Assembly: GCF_030867095.1 (NCBI RefSeq)
Contig: NC_081830.1
Location: 34,331,832 to 34,395,831, forward strand
Source of the DNA: Alligator mississippiensis
Lineage: Eukaryota > Chordata > Crocodylia > Alligatoridae
Reading direction: 5' to 3'
DNA: 64,000 nt
Shown here: one piece after another, positions 11,589 through 22,203 of the stretch
Position numbering within the stretch: the stretch's first letter is position 1
Layout of the letters: the number at the start of each line of letters is the position of its first letter
Notes under the pieces: model-generated
What the model saw: the letters and a program-made list of their open reading frames with translations, nothing else
The model's database searches: none
What the model was told of the DNA's origin: nothing
Translations under genes and position numbers: made by a program

Positions 11589-14500
11589 CTAGATGACTGC
11601 AGCTAGATGCTCATCTAACCTCCTCTTGAAGACCCCAAGGGTAGGGGAGAGCACCGCCTCCCTTGGGAGCCCGTTCCAGACCCTGGCCACTCTAACTGTG
11701 AAGAAGTTCTTCCTAATGTCCAATCTAAATCTGCTCTCTGCTAGCTTGTGGCCATTATTTCTTGTAACCCCTGGGGGTGCCTTGGTGAATAAATACTCAC
11801 CAATTCCCTTCTGTGCCCCAGTGATGAACTTATAGGCAGCCACAAGGTCGCCTCTCAACCTTCTCTTGCGGAGGCTGAAAAGATCCAGGTTCTCTAGTCT
11901 CTCCTCGTAGGGCTTGGTCTGTAGGCCCTTAACCATACGAGTGGCCCTTCTCTGGACCCTCTGCAGGTTATCCACATCCCTCTTGAAGTGTGGCGCCCAG
12001 AAATGCATGCAGTACTCCAACTGTGGTCTGACCAGCGCCCGATAGAGGGGAAGTATCACCTCCTTGGACCTATTCGTCATGCATCTGCTGATGCACGATA
12101 AAGTGCAATTGGCTTTTCTGCTGGCTTCGTCACACTGCCGACTCATGTTCATCTTGGAGTCCACTAGGACTCCAAGATCCCTTTCCACTTCCGTGCTACC
12201 CAGCAGGTCATTTCCTAGGCTGTAGGTGTGCTGGACATTTTTCATCCCTAGGTGCAGTACTTTGCATTTCTCCTTGTTGAACTGCATTCTGTTGTTTTCT
12301 GCCCACTTGTCCAACTTATCCAGGTCTGCCTGCAGCTGTTCCCTGCCCTCCGGCATGTCCACTTCTCCCCATGGCTTTGTGTCATCTGCAAACTTGGACA
12401 GAGTACATTTCACTCCCTCATCCAAGTCACTGATGAAGACATTAAAGAATATCGGTCCAAGGACTGAACCCTGCGGGACCCCACTGCCCACACCCTTCCA
12501 GGTCGAAACCGACCCATCCACCACGACTCTCTGGGTGACCCTCCAGCCAATTCACCACCCACCGGACTGTGTAGTCATCCAAGTCACAGCCTCTTAACTT
12601 GTTCACCAGTATGGGGTGGGATACCGTATCGAAGGCCTTCCTGAAGTCTAAGTATACGACATCCACCCCTCCTCCTGTGTCCAGGCGTTTCGTAACCTGG
12701 TCATAAAAAGAAACTAGATTGGTCAGGCACGATCTGCCTGCCACGAACCCGTGCTGATTTCCCCTCAGCATAATTTGCCCTGCCGGGCTCTCACAAATGT
12801 GAGCCTTGATAATTTTTTCAAAGACTTTGCCAAGGATGGAGGTGAGACTGACTGGTCTATAGTTGCCCGGGTCCTCCTTCCTCCCCTTTTTGAAAATGGG
12901 GACCACATTAGCCCTTTTCCAGTCCTCTGGGACTTGGCCCGTGCACCAAGAGCTTTCAAATATTACCGCCAGTGGCTCTGCAATGACGTCGGCCAGTGCC
13001 TTCAGTACCCTCAGATGGAGCTCATCCGGGCCTGCTAACTTAAAGGCATCCAGTTCTTCCAAGTGACTCTGCACCATTTCAGGGTCTACGCATGGAAGTC
13101 TGGCGCCTTGCTGCTGCCTCTCTACAACCCCAGTGAGAGACTTGTCATGTCCCTCACTTAGGAACACTGAGGCAAAGAACTCGTTGCGGAGTTCAGCCTT
13201 GTCCCCCCTGTCCGTCACCAATTGTTTCTGCCCATTTAGCAGGGGTCCTATTCCTCCCTGGGCCTTCCTTTTACTCCCTATATATCTAAAAAACAATTTC
13301 TTGTTGTCTTTTACTTGGGTTGCCATCCTCAGCTCCATGGTAGCTTTGGCCCGTCTAACTGCCTCCCTACAAGCATGAGCAGAGGAGGTATATTCATCTT
13401 TGGTGATCTCTCCCTGTTTCCACTTTTTATGTGCTCCCCTTTTGTCCCTTAGGCTGCCCTGGATTTCTCTGGTCAGCCATGGAAGCCTCCTGGCCCCTTT
13501 CCCTCTTTTTGCCTCGCTTGGGGATCGTCTTACTTTGTGCCCAAAGGATCGTTTCCTTAAGGCACAGCCACCCTTCTTGGGCTCCCATCCCTTCAAATCT
13601 CCTACTCTGCAGTGTGTCCTTGACTAATCTCCTGAGTTCATTGAAATCAGCTTTCCTAAAGTCTAGCACTTTCACCCTACTAGTTACCTTACCCACTCGC
13701 TGTCTTATGTTGAATTCTATTATTAGGTGATCACTGTCCCCCAGATGGCTACTGATCTGGAGGTCCACTACCATGTCATCTCCCGTTGCCAATACCAGAT
13801 CCAGTATGGCATTCCCCCTAGTGGGACCATGTACCTCTTGAGTCAGGTGGATGTCCTATACACAGGTTAGAAACCTGCGTGAGCGGTGGGACTTCGCTGT
13901 CTGTGACTCCCAGCAGATGTCCGGGTAGTTTAGGTCCCCCATGACTACCGCCTCTTTAGCTTTTATGGTCTCTGAGATTTGCCTCAGGAGCCCCGAATCT
14001 CTTTCTTCCCCTTGATGTGGGGGTCTGTAGCAGACCCCTACCACCAAATCCCTTTCTCCTTGCCCCCCATGTAGCCTAACCCACAATCCTTCTACTTCCT
14101 CATCCTTGGATTCTGTCTTGATGAGGGTTGATGTATATTGCTCACTGACATAGAGCGCAACCCCTCCCCCTTTCTTGCTACATGTGAAAGCAAAGATAAA
14201 ATTACCTTTTTCTCCCTCTTTCAACCTTTTCTGGAGTGGTACACACCTTCTGTTGTAGCATTGCTTCTTACTGTTAGTTACCAAAGTCCATTCAAGATGA
14301 CTTTCTCTCACTCACCAAGGGCATTCTAGTCTTTTCTAGGCACCTAGGTGACACAGGTTAACACTATCTCTGAGCATATACAAGCCATTCAGGTGTGCAG
14401 GGCTACAAACACAGGAGTAGTGTGCCAACTGGTGTGTCAGTAGCATTCTGGGGACTGGTTGTCTAGGCATCCGGAAAAAGAATATGCCACCCTAATTGGT

Positions 14501-16150
14501 TTTGTTGGCAGCTTTTGACCATGAATGACATGGTTGCTTTTTTTTACCTTTCTGATACGTTTCTGTAGTCAAAGGGCAAATATTTTATTTGAGAATTTAT
14601 TTGAGAACAGTTAATAGGTGAAGCATCTTTCCTAGATCTTCTTAAAACTGCTTCATTTAAAATAATGCAAACAGAACAACTGTTTTTTATTCTTTCATCA
14701 CCTGGAGTGTCATGTGTGTTTATTTACTGCTTATATGGGTGATGTGGGAAAGAGGAGGTGCCTGTGGAAGAAATACACTTTGTCCCCACCTTCCACCTTC
14801 CAGTCACCAAAATCTATTTTAAGTATTTAGTACAAAACCCTAGAATAATAAAGGATCATCGGAAAGCAGGGCTGAAAGGGACCTTACAAGGTGATCTAAT
14901 CCAGCCCAATGCTCAGTAACACCAAGGTGTGATAAATGAGAAGCAGGATGCTAGAGGCAGCTGGGGAGCAAAACCAGATAAATTAAGCTGCTAGGGGCTG
15001 GCCTTGAAGCTCAGGTCCTATCACGGGGGTTACACATTAGAAGTGTTATAGTTGCATCTTTTATATGTCTGTTGTATACTGAATAGTTACAAAAAACAAT
15101 TAGGCTTCAATAAATAAGAAAAACAGTTAGCAGTCATCAGATAGATAATCATGCAAATGTACTATATTTTACTACTTCATTATCCATAACTATTATGTTA
15201 TAAAATAAACATAAGCTATAATTATACAGCTGTTGATATGCCATTTAGGTGAGTAAAAAGAAAAATTGAATTTAGCCCTAAGCCTTCTTTTGCTTACCTT
15301 CTAGGTGCCTGGCCTCCTACTCAGGATGCACAAATCTATGTTTGGTTCTTAGACTACATCTACATGGTAAATTTAGTTTGCCTGAAAATGATGATGCTAA
15401 GCATGTTGTGCTTCTGTGTGGACTGCCCCACAAACAAGAAGAAGCACAGCCACATCTGAATTGCACTATAGGTGTGATGGTCAGTATTGGGTAACTGGCC
15501 TAAATGCCCATCAGAGATAATTAACTTAGCTAATACTGCATAGAAGTGGTTATGCTGATTTCAAGTAAGAAGGCAGGCCACTGGGAACAGCATATTGTGC
15601 ATGAAGATGCTGCTGCCAGGCAGGGAAAATTTAGCATGCAGATGTTCTCTATACTTTAAATAGGGTATAAGACTGGCATTCAAACACTCAGTACACAAAA
15701 TGGGTGGGTGCTTTGGGTAAGCAGTAGCCAGTGCTGAGGAGCGGTGTGCATCTGATGTCCTGCCTCTTTTCCAGATTTAGACACCTACTTACAGTCCTGA
15801 TTTAGGCACCTGTGAGAGACTGGGAATTATATATATATATACACAACCCCTGCCCCTTTCTTCCCCACCCTGTTCTTTCTGTACAATCTATAGCCCTCAA
15901 TATGTACTGCCCAGTCATGGGATGAATCCCACCAGGTTTCCGTTAGCCCCACTAAGTCATAGGTGTTTAGTGCAAGCAGGAGCGCTAGTTCATCCTGCTT
16001 GTTTCCCATGCTCCTAGCATTAGTATATAGGCACTTGAGCCCTGCGACTGGTGCCTTTGCTGCCCCCCCGCTCCGAGTCCCAAGGGGACCTTTGATTCTT
16101 ACCTTTTCGTTTCTTACCTGTTCTGTAGTGCTGGTCTCCCCATGGCCTTC
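11589..16150 (-). pseudogene. CR1 ORF2: endonuclease and reverse transcriptase, broken
   Basis: The LINE pol protein, which nicks the target and copies its own RNA. The N-terminal end reads GLKCLYTNARSMGNKQDE then LVGLTETWWDSSHDWAV, the APE-type endonuclease start. After the insertion it resumes with KKGGGVALYVSEQYTSTLIK, VVMGDLNYPDICWE and GDSDHLIIEF. The RT part shows NYRPVSLTSILGKVFEKIIK, GFVAGRSCLTNL, VYLDFRKAFDTVSHP, GVPQGSVLGP and the catalytic FADD box. The C terminus ends DEHLAAVI. A frame change lies near 12.5 kb and another near 13.5 kb, and the endonuclease is split by the insertion, so it cannot be made as one protein. Confidence 0.9.
14177..15843. mobile_element. 1.67-kb insertion inside CR1 endonuclease with 19-bp duplication
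   Basis: CR1 sequence stops at 14176 and resumes at 15844. The two junctions share a 19-bp block, CAACCCCTCCCCCTTTCTT-like, at 14158-14176 and 15844-15862 with 18 of 19 bases equal, which is a target site duplication. The right end is a (TA)n tract (about 15830-15841). A long duplication with a simple tail suggests target-primed reverse transcription. The content is unclassified. An old CR1-like 3' end (GGGCTGAAAGGGACCTTACA) lies inside at about 14866-14935. No open gene is supported. Confidence 0.65.
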
Positions 16151-16257
16151 AGGTTCCCAATGCTCTCTTTCTTCAGGCTGGGCTGTCCTTGTGGGTGCCT
16201 CATGGTTTGGTGGTCCACAGCTTCCCCTGCCCTCGTACTCCCCTCCCCCCGACGAGC

Positions 16258-17321
16258 CTAGTTTAAAGCCCGCCGGAGGAGATCCGCCAACCTAGAAGAA
16301 AACACACGCTTACCTTTGGGGGACAGGTGAAGCCCATCCCAGCTGAGCATGTCCCTCGTCATGATGTGCGGATCGTTGTCCAGGAAGCCGAAGCCTGCCT
16401 CGAGACACCAGTGCCGAAGCCGCCAGTTGGTCTCTCTGATGCAGTTCTCCTGCTGTCTTCCGCGTCTGGTCACTGGTAGGATGGAAGAGAAAACCACCTG
16501 GGCACCGAACTCCTTCAGCACGCCGCCCAGAACACTGTAGTCCGCCATCAGGTGATCGGGGGTTCTCCTGGCCGCATCATTAGTACTCACATGGACTAGG
16601 ACCATGGGGTAGTAATCGGTGGGCTTGATCCTGGCCTGGATTACCTCTGTCACATCCTGAATCTTTGCTCTAGGGAGGCAGCATACCTCTCGTGCTGAGG
16701 GGTCCTGGCGACAGATGGGCCCTTCCGTACCTCTCAGGATGGAGTCGCCTATGACGAGCACTCATCGCCTCCTCCTCTGGGTCCTCTTGGATCTCTTGAT
16801 CTGTTTGGAGTGTGAAGAACGTGGTGTTTCTTCCTGCCCAAGGGTTTCCTCCTCCCCTTCCATCTCCTGCAGGGTCGCCAGGGCCTCGTACCTGTTCACC
16901 AGTCGGACTGGAGAAGCTGGTACCGGTTCGCTGCGAGCTGCTCCGGTCCTGGCTGTGACCGTCTGCCACTCTGCTGTGGAGGGCACTCCCTGGGCTGCTT
17001 CTTCCTTCGGTGCCTGGGCCTGCAGGAAAAGGAAATAACTGTCAATTTCATCCTCCGCCTCCCTGATCCCCCTCAGCCTGCTAACCTCCTCCCGGAGCTC
17101 CCTCACCTGCGCCTCCAGAGCCCTAAGACGGGCACCTGCTGGACAGGTGTGGGGGCCCCCAATCTCTGCCCCCCCGGCCCTGCTGGGGATCCCCCACAGG
17201 CCAGGAGGTAGGGGAACATCAGCTCCCCCATGGGCTCGGTCTGGGTGGAGGCCTCAGACCAGCCCCGGTTAGCCTTGTCCCCCTGGGCAGAGGCCCTAGC
17301 AGCACTCCTCGTAGACACCAT
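16258..17321 (-). pseudogene. CR1 ORF1: coiled coil plus SGNH esterase domain, broken
   Basis: The CR1 ORF1 protein, an RNA-binding/esterase partner of the pol protein. It starts MVSTRSAARASAQGDKANRG at 17321. A coiled coil follows (MRELREEVSRLRGIREAEDE, near 17106), then an acidic/basic linker ending KRSKRTQRRRR. The last 167 residues form an SGNH hydrolase: GDSILRG carries the Ser, HVSTND the Asn (family usual is GTND), and WDGLHLSPKG the Asp-x-x-His pair. Esterase domains are known in CR1-clade ORF1. The three parts lie in different frames, so the gene is broken, but the esterase part alone is open at 16761-16258. Confidence 0.85.
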
Positions 17322-17615
17322 TCTACAAGCTGCTGTTTGTAGACCTGTGTGGTGTCTACTCCCTACCCCTACAGGAGTCCCACTCCTGGCCCTCCTGCTG
17401 GTGTGAACGCCTGCGCAAACGCCGGCACGCTGTCACAGAGCGTGCCTGTTTGCGCGCTCTGTTCGCGCTGTGCAGCTCGGGAGCACGGCTCCCTACCGGC
17501 TCAGCTATATGGGACCCGGGGGGCTTCCCCTCCGGATCCGGCTCAGCTGCGCTGGGTCCCTCCTCCCCACTTACCTCCGGGGGATCAGCTGTTGCTGCCC
17601 CCGCTGCCGATTCCT

Positions 17616-17646
17616 CTGCTGCTGCTGCTGCCGCCGCCGCCTCCGG
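17616..17646 (+). repeat. GC-rich triplet run in CR1 5' UTR
   Basis: CTGCTGCTGCTGCTGCCGCC followed by GCCGCCTCCGG, close to the CR1 5' end. On the element's own strand this is a GGC/AGC triplet run. It gives spurious Gln/Ala/Gly-rich frames. Confidence 0.8.
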
Positions 17647-18811
17647 TCAGTCAGTTGGTTAAGGGGGCACACGTAATCTATTTGAAGTGCAAACAACTTT
17701 GATTTTTTCAATTGGGCAATGAGTTGAGTTTCGATATCACAAAAGAAGCTTTCAATGTGACGCAAAACCGTATCATTTGAAAGTGGGATAGTAGCAATCT
17801 TATTTGCAGCTCCATCACCAAGAACCTTTCTGCAGGCATCTAACATTGTTGGCTTTACCAATGTTTCTCCTATGGCTTTTTACATTTAGCAATCTGCAAG
17901 GAGACGAAAAAGGATGCCTGAAGGGCCGCGGTGCAAATATTTTCAAAGCAAACATATATTTTTGTTGAGTTTTCATTGCTGACTTAAGTCGTTGGAAGGT
18001 TCATCCTTGAGGTAAGCATGTCTTTGCTCCATATGCGTCTTCAAATTGTGAAGTTTCATTCCAGAATTGGTTAATGTTTCTCTACATATGACACATAAAG
18101 GAATAGATGGATTGTCATTTCCACTGTTTGAGAATCCATACTGAATATAGCTGTTGTCATACTTCCTGTTAACAGTCTTTTATTTCTTCTCAGCTGGAAT
18201 ACCTGCTTCAAATTTTGTTGATGTTTCCAATGAGGTGATACAAAATCTTTTGAGTCCTTGCTTGCTCATTTTTGCTTTTAGGGTAAAAACACCAAAATAA
18301 GGCAAACTAACAATTTCACAATATCAGTATATCACACCTGTCAAAAAATAAATGTACACATCAGTTATGGAAAAGCAAAAAAATATAAAATATAAAAATA
18401 TAAAATCTTACACAGAGAACCAGCTCCCTGCTAATGGCGGCAGCTCCATGTGTGGCAGCTCCATGCTAATGGCAGCTATGATGTCATCAAAACATAACAC
18501 TTTTCCCCAGGGAATCTTGAGCCTACAGACCCCTACCTTTCTCAGGAATGCCCACTTTTTCTTTTTTTTTTATAAGTCCCACCTACACAACCTTCACGTC
18601 CCACCAGTGAGAAACACTGCCTTAAACAATTTCAAATGGACATGCCAACCCCTTTAGAAATTTTGAATGAAGGTGCAGATCCCTTTGACCTGCAAGTGTG
18701 AGTATTCACATACTTTTGATTGATCATAATCATCTTTTGCCGACCTCTTAGACATAGCTTACAGACCCCCAGGGGTCCACAGACCACAGGTTGAAAACCA
18801 CTGGCCTAGAG

Positions 18812-19140
18812 GACATAGGAGGCTTAGCTGAATTATTGAAAGTTACTTAGGACCAGATTTTAAAGATAGGTAGGCATTTAAAGATGCCAATGGGGGTCAT
18901 AAGCACCTAAGTGAGGTGCCTGATTCCAGTCTGAATGAATAGAAATAGAAGCTTGAGAACTGTTAGGCAATGAGAAAATCTCAGTTTAAATGTTTCAATT
19001 CATTTTAGTGCTGCTGCAGTGCTGTAGACCTGATGTTCCTGGTAATGTGCAAGAAGCAAGCAATTTTCTTGGCCTGTAGCTACTTCTCATACTTTTTCTT
19101 TGCTCTGCAAGTTGGCTACCACCTTCCCTTTTTAAGTGAC
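18812..19140. other. Non-coding, old dispersed repeat fragment
   Basis: Contains the blocks GACCAGATTTTAAAGATAGG, GGCATTTAAAGATGCC and AGGTGCCTGATTCC, which resemble an ancient sauropsid interspersed repeat also hinted at near 15770, 36345 and 57880. No gene seen. Confidence 0.35.
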
Positions 19141-19215
19141 CACCTCCTTTACCTTATTGATGTGGTGGGCTTGCTGGTGGCAGCCTGGTGTGCTAGCTTT
19201 GGAAAAGTTTGAAAT

Positions 19216-19249
19216 GATTGGTGGGGTATTTCCCCTTTTCCCACCAATC
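19216..19249. promoter_or_regulatory. Perfect 10-bp hairpin with CCAAT-type core (tentative promoter part)
   Basis: GATTGGTGGG at 19216-19225 pairs exactly with CCCACCAATC at 19240-19249, so both arms contain the CCAAT/ATTGG box. Another GATTGGT lies at 19341 and an AATAAAA (TATA-like) run at 19380-19386. Together they could mark the promoter of an old element or LTR, but no downstream gene is recognised. Confidence 0.3.
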
Positions 19250-19544
19250 AGGTGACGGCAGGGGAGAGGCATGCCCCATCCCTACTCTGGGGTGAGGCGA
19301 AGAGTTGGACCTGAGAGGGAAATAACACCTCCCTTTCTCAGATTGGTCTGTTTCCAGTTTGGGGCAGAGCCCCAAAAGGAATAAAAAGTCAGCATGCCTG
19401 ACACATGGGCAGCTGCGTCAAGGGACAGAGAAGAGGGCAAAGAAGAGCTGGCAGAGCTGGCTAGCAGGGTGGAGCTGTTGCCTCAGAACAGTCCAAGTGG
19501 CTGCATCCCCCTCCAAGCCTGCTGCGAGAGAGCACGGCGAGCGG

Positions 19545-19960
19545 TGCATGGGTCGGTGCATGGAGGGTCTGAGAGGGACTGAGACCCAGGGAACTACATG
19601 AGGTGGCTCAGGTTTCCCACCCCTGACATGAGGCCAGGCAGTTTGTGCACTGGCCAGGCATGGAGGGTCCAAGAGAGATTGAGACCCTGAAAGCTGCACG
19701 AGGTGGCTTGGGTCTCCAACCCCTGGCATGAGGCCAGGGACACAGTGCACATGTTGGTGCATGGAGGGTCCAGGAGTAGACTGGGATTTCCAGATTTTCT
19801 TGGATCTCTAGTCCCCGGCACAAGGTTGAGAACACGGTGTACAGGCGGTGCATGGAGGGTCTGGGAGCAGACTAAGACCCCAGCACCGCACAAGGTGGCT
19901 CGGATCTCCAACCCCTGGTGCAAGGAAGGGACACCGGTGCACAGAGCAGTGCACAGGGCC
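19545..19960 (+). repeat. Tandem array, about four ~100-bp units
   Basis: Each unit starts near GTGCATGGAGGGTC (19556, ~19656, ~19757, ~19850) and continues with GACTGAGACCC-like, CACGAGGTGGCTCGG-like and CTCCAACCCCTGGCA-like blocks. Units are diverged from each other. Overlapping open frames on both strands follow from the GC-rich repeat and are not treated as genes. Confidence 0.75.
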
Positions 19961-21500
19961 CCAAATGGGCTGGAGGATGGGAGAGCCCAAATCAGCTGAG
20001 GGCCCCTTGCTGAGGAAGAAGACACCTCACCCGGGGATGACAAGCCTCACAGGGTCTTGGGAGAGCTGTGTGTTACAGGGAATGGGTATTCCCCAGGGGA
20101 GGAGGAGGGATCCCCCTCCCCTCCCCCCCCCCCCCACTGTCATTAGAGAGAAGCAGCTGGAGGCGAAGCCCCGAAGGGGAAGGGCTCCCCAGGTTTATTG
20201 TGGGTTCTCTTTGTGGGCTATTCAAGCTGGGCTGTATTTGGAGTCCCACTATTGTTCCAGGGGAACCGGGGTTATTCTTCTGGTTTTCTTGAGAATCTAA
20301 GTTTGTGCATCCCTGCGTCTTGTATTTTGTGAATCTTGTGCCTTATATTTTGTGAATTTGCACCTCATGCTTTGTAGATTCGTATTTCATTAGGGTATAA
20401 GATTGCATGACATTTACTGAGACCTTTGCTTTCCAGATCCCTCACCTGCATCCAGAGCATTTATATAGAGTTGTATATGTATTGCACATAGATCCCATGT
20501 CTTTTATATATATGTTCCATTTTTAATTCTTCTCATATATTAATGCATTTGTATATAGTTAACCATTAAGACGTGTCCTGGCTTTACTCTATAAGGGAAA
20601 GAGGGAACTGTGTGCAGTAGGTAGTGTCACCCCACAGCACACCTGCCCTGGTAACATTCCCTTCAACTGGAGAGGGGAGTACATAATTGAGTACAACCCA
20701 GGCTACATTGGGTTAAATGAAAATAATGGTTTTACTTTACATTTAGCTATGAAATATCTGTCTTTGAGGAAGGGTACTTTGTGCCCCAAATCCTGTCTAA
20801 CATCTCTCCCAGATATACAGTTGGTCCAAAAAAATAAAATACCAAACAAATGTTTATTCTGCTTCCTTCCCACCCCCCAGGGTTGTTGGACAGCACTAAG
20901 GCACAAAGAACCCTGTGAGATGCCCAGCATACCTGCCTGTCAGGTTATTTAATTAATAGGGATTTCTAGCAGTTTCATTCAGATGTCTGAGTGTGAGAAC
21001 ATGGGCTCAAGTGATTTGACTAAAATCCCTAAGAAAGTCAGCAGTAGTTTCTTCATTGTGCACAACTGTTGTTATTACTATTACCATTGAGTATTACTAT
21101 GACTAAATCTGAATTTACAAGCATATAACCAAGACTAGAAGACCCAGTCCTGCCCCAATCCTGCCCTATCCAGCCAGCCTAACCAGGTAGGAACATACGA
21201 ACAATACTGAAGCTCCACTGATGGCAGATTTGGCCTATCAAGAACAAAGCTGGGCAGTTCTGCATGATTTGCCAGGGCTGTGCACAATATCACTGCTGCA
21301 GTAATGGCAGGGCATGCAAGTCACAAATGAGAGAGACCTGTGTATTCATGTATCAGAGTTTTCATTATGGAGGAAATAATCTGAGTTTAGTGTATTCATA
21401 TATGGCCATGTGCATTTAGATCTGCATTTATGTGTTTCAAGTCTTCCTTGTGATGGAGAGAAGTCAACTTGTTATGTTGTGTGGTAGGGAGAAAGCTCCC
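19961..21500. other. Non-coding; short tandem motif and C-tract
   Basis: A poly-C run at about 20123-20136. At 20310-20395 a ~30-bp motif repeats loosely (TTGTATTTTGTGAATCTTG / TTATATTTTGTGAATTTG). No gene is supported. Confidence 0.4.
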
Positions 21501-21516
21501 CTTGTGCTTCTGAGAC

Positions 21517-21986
21517 TGAGCTTTATGCTATGTGGGCACATCTACATTTGAAATTAATTTGACACAATAAACTCTGGAAAATTTTGCACTGGAATTTATT
21601 GCTCCTGAGCACAGCATTTACACCTGTGCCCAGACGAGGAAGGGCTCTCTGTTTAAGCAGCGAGTGGTGAGGGGAGGGAGGGGGCATGGGTAAGAGGAGA
21701 GGGGAGGGACCAGCCCTGCTGTGGAGCAGAGAGCCCTGCCCACCCCAGAGAGCATGCTGGGATGCTCTCTGGTTTTAGCTTAAACCAGCAAAGGGTCTGG
21801 GACAGACATTGCATAAACCGGTTTGACCCAAATCAGTTAAGTCTGATACTACATGCAACCAAGTTTATCTCAAACCAGTTTCAGCCATTTTCAAACTGGT
21901 TTATGTGCACTGAACGTGTTCTGTTACAGGTTTAAATCAGTTTCTGATCACTTACACTGGTTTATGTGTAATGTCTGTCCCTAGCC
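21517..21986. mobile_element. MITE with an AAACCAGTTTAA-rich right half
   Basis: The left half (GGGCACATCTACATTTGAAA, GACACAATAAA, GCTCCTGAGCACAG) matches the left half of the element at 52408. The right half (ATAAACCGGTTTGACCCAAA, GTCTGATACTACAT, GTTACAGGTTTAAA, TGTCTGTCCCTAGCC) matches the right half of 30387-31197. An 8-bp repeat TCTGAGAC flanks it (21509-21516 and 21987-21994). It may be a recombinant of two MITE families. Confidence 0.6.
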
Positions 21987-22203
21987 TCTGAGACAAGGAG
22001 GGAACTAGATCAGAACTTAGGTACATCAACATATCTGTACATATCTGGGCCCAGAGATGGAAGAGAGGGGCAGGGCGGGGTGCGGGGGAGGGAGGGAAGG
22101 TTGAGGTTTAGAACTGGGGCAATAGCAAAACTAAAGGTCACAGGCAGTGTAGGAACACTTGCCATAGTCAAGGCATATTAGCCAATTGACCACTGAAGGC
22201 TAG

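Larger units (their letters stand above)
11486..17673 (-). mobile_element. Nearly full-length CR1 LINE
   Basis: Minus-strand CR1. The 3' tail at 11490-11515 has CATAGATTCATA repeats followed by the conserved GGAAGGGACCTCAATAGATC block. ORF2 covers about 16150-11589, ORF1 about 17321-16258 and a GC-rich 5' UTR about 17673-17322. Full-length CR1 copies are rare because most are 5' truncated. It sits inside the hAT transposase, so it is younger than that element. It is split by a 1.67-kb insertion (14177-15843). Frameshifts in ORF1 and ORF2 make it inactive. Confidence 0.9.
10523..18269 (-). pseudogene. hAT transposase, ZBED5-like, interrupted by a CR1 insertion
   Basis: A cut-and-paste DNA transposase relic in two pieces. 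The N-terminal piece starts with ATG at 18269 (MSKQGLKRFC) and has a BED-like finger (CVIC .. HNLKTHMEQRH), with one in-frame TAA between the start and the finger. It continues through PTMLDACRKVLGDGAANKIA and IPLSNDTVLRHI to LFALQID near 17676. CR1 cuts in after LQID. The frame resumes at 11485 with SRDVLSSAILTGFVQYV, then GLCTDGTGAMTG, and ends at 10523 after the hAT dimerisation region (STYLCEQAFSAMATIKMKKR). The 261-residue C-terminal frame is still open. Known relatives include the domesticated ZBED5 genes, but nothing suggests domestication here. Confidence 0.85.
10254..18619 (-). mobile_element. hAT DNA transposon (BED-finger/ZBED5-like), split by CR1
   Basis: Starts CAGCAGTTCTCAACC and closes GTGAGAAACACTG, with 8-bp target duplications CTTTAAAC (10246-10253) and CCTTAAAC (18620-18627), 7 of 8 matching. 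It lies inside the outer MITE. Without the nested CR1 it would be about 2.2 kb, a usual size for an autonomous hAT. Its transposase reads on the minus strand. It is inactive: the coding region carries stops and is split by the LINE. Confidence 0.85.
10216..18803. mobile_element. Outer hAT-type MITE, split by an inner hAT element
   Basis: The ends read CAGTGGTTTTCAGC at 10216 and GGTTGAAAACCACTG closing at 18803, an inverted pair typical of hAT-Charlie elements. They are flanked by 8-bp target duplications GCCTAAAG (10208-10215) and GCCTAGAG (18804-18811), matching at 7 of 8 bases. Only about 38 bp on the left and 184 bp on the right belong to this element. The rest is the inner element, so it was a short non-autonomous MITE of about 0.2 kb. 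Confidence 0.8.

Noticed and set aside
17349-17702. Pro/Leu-rich frames on the plus strand
   Set aside because: They lie in the GC-rich CR1 5' UTR and its triplet run, opposite to the element's coding strand.
19394-20300. Long overlapping frames on both strands in the 19.4-20.3 kb GC-rich block
   Set aside because: Open by composition and tandem repetition; no domain, no shared frame between repeat units.
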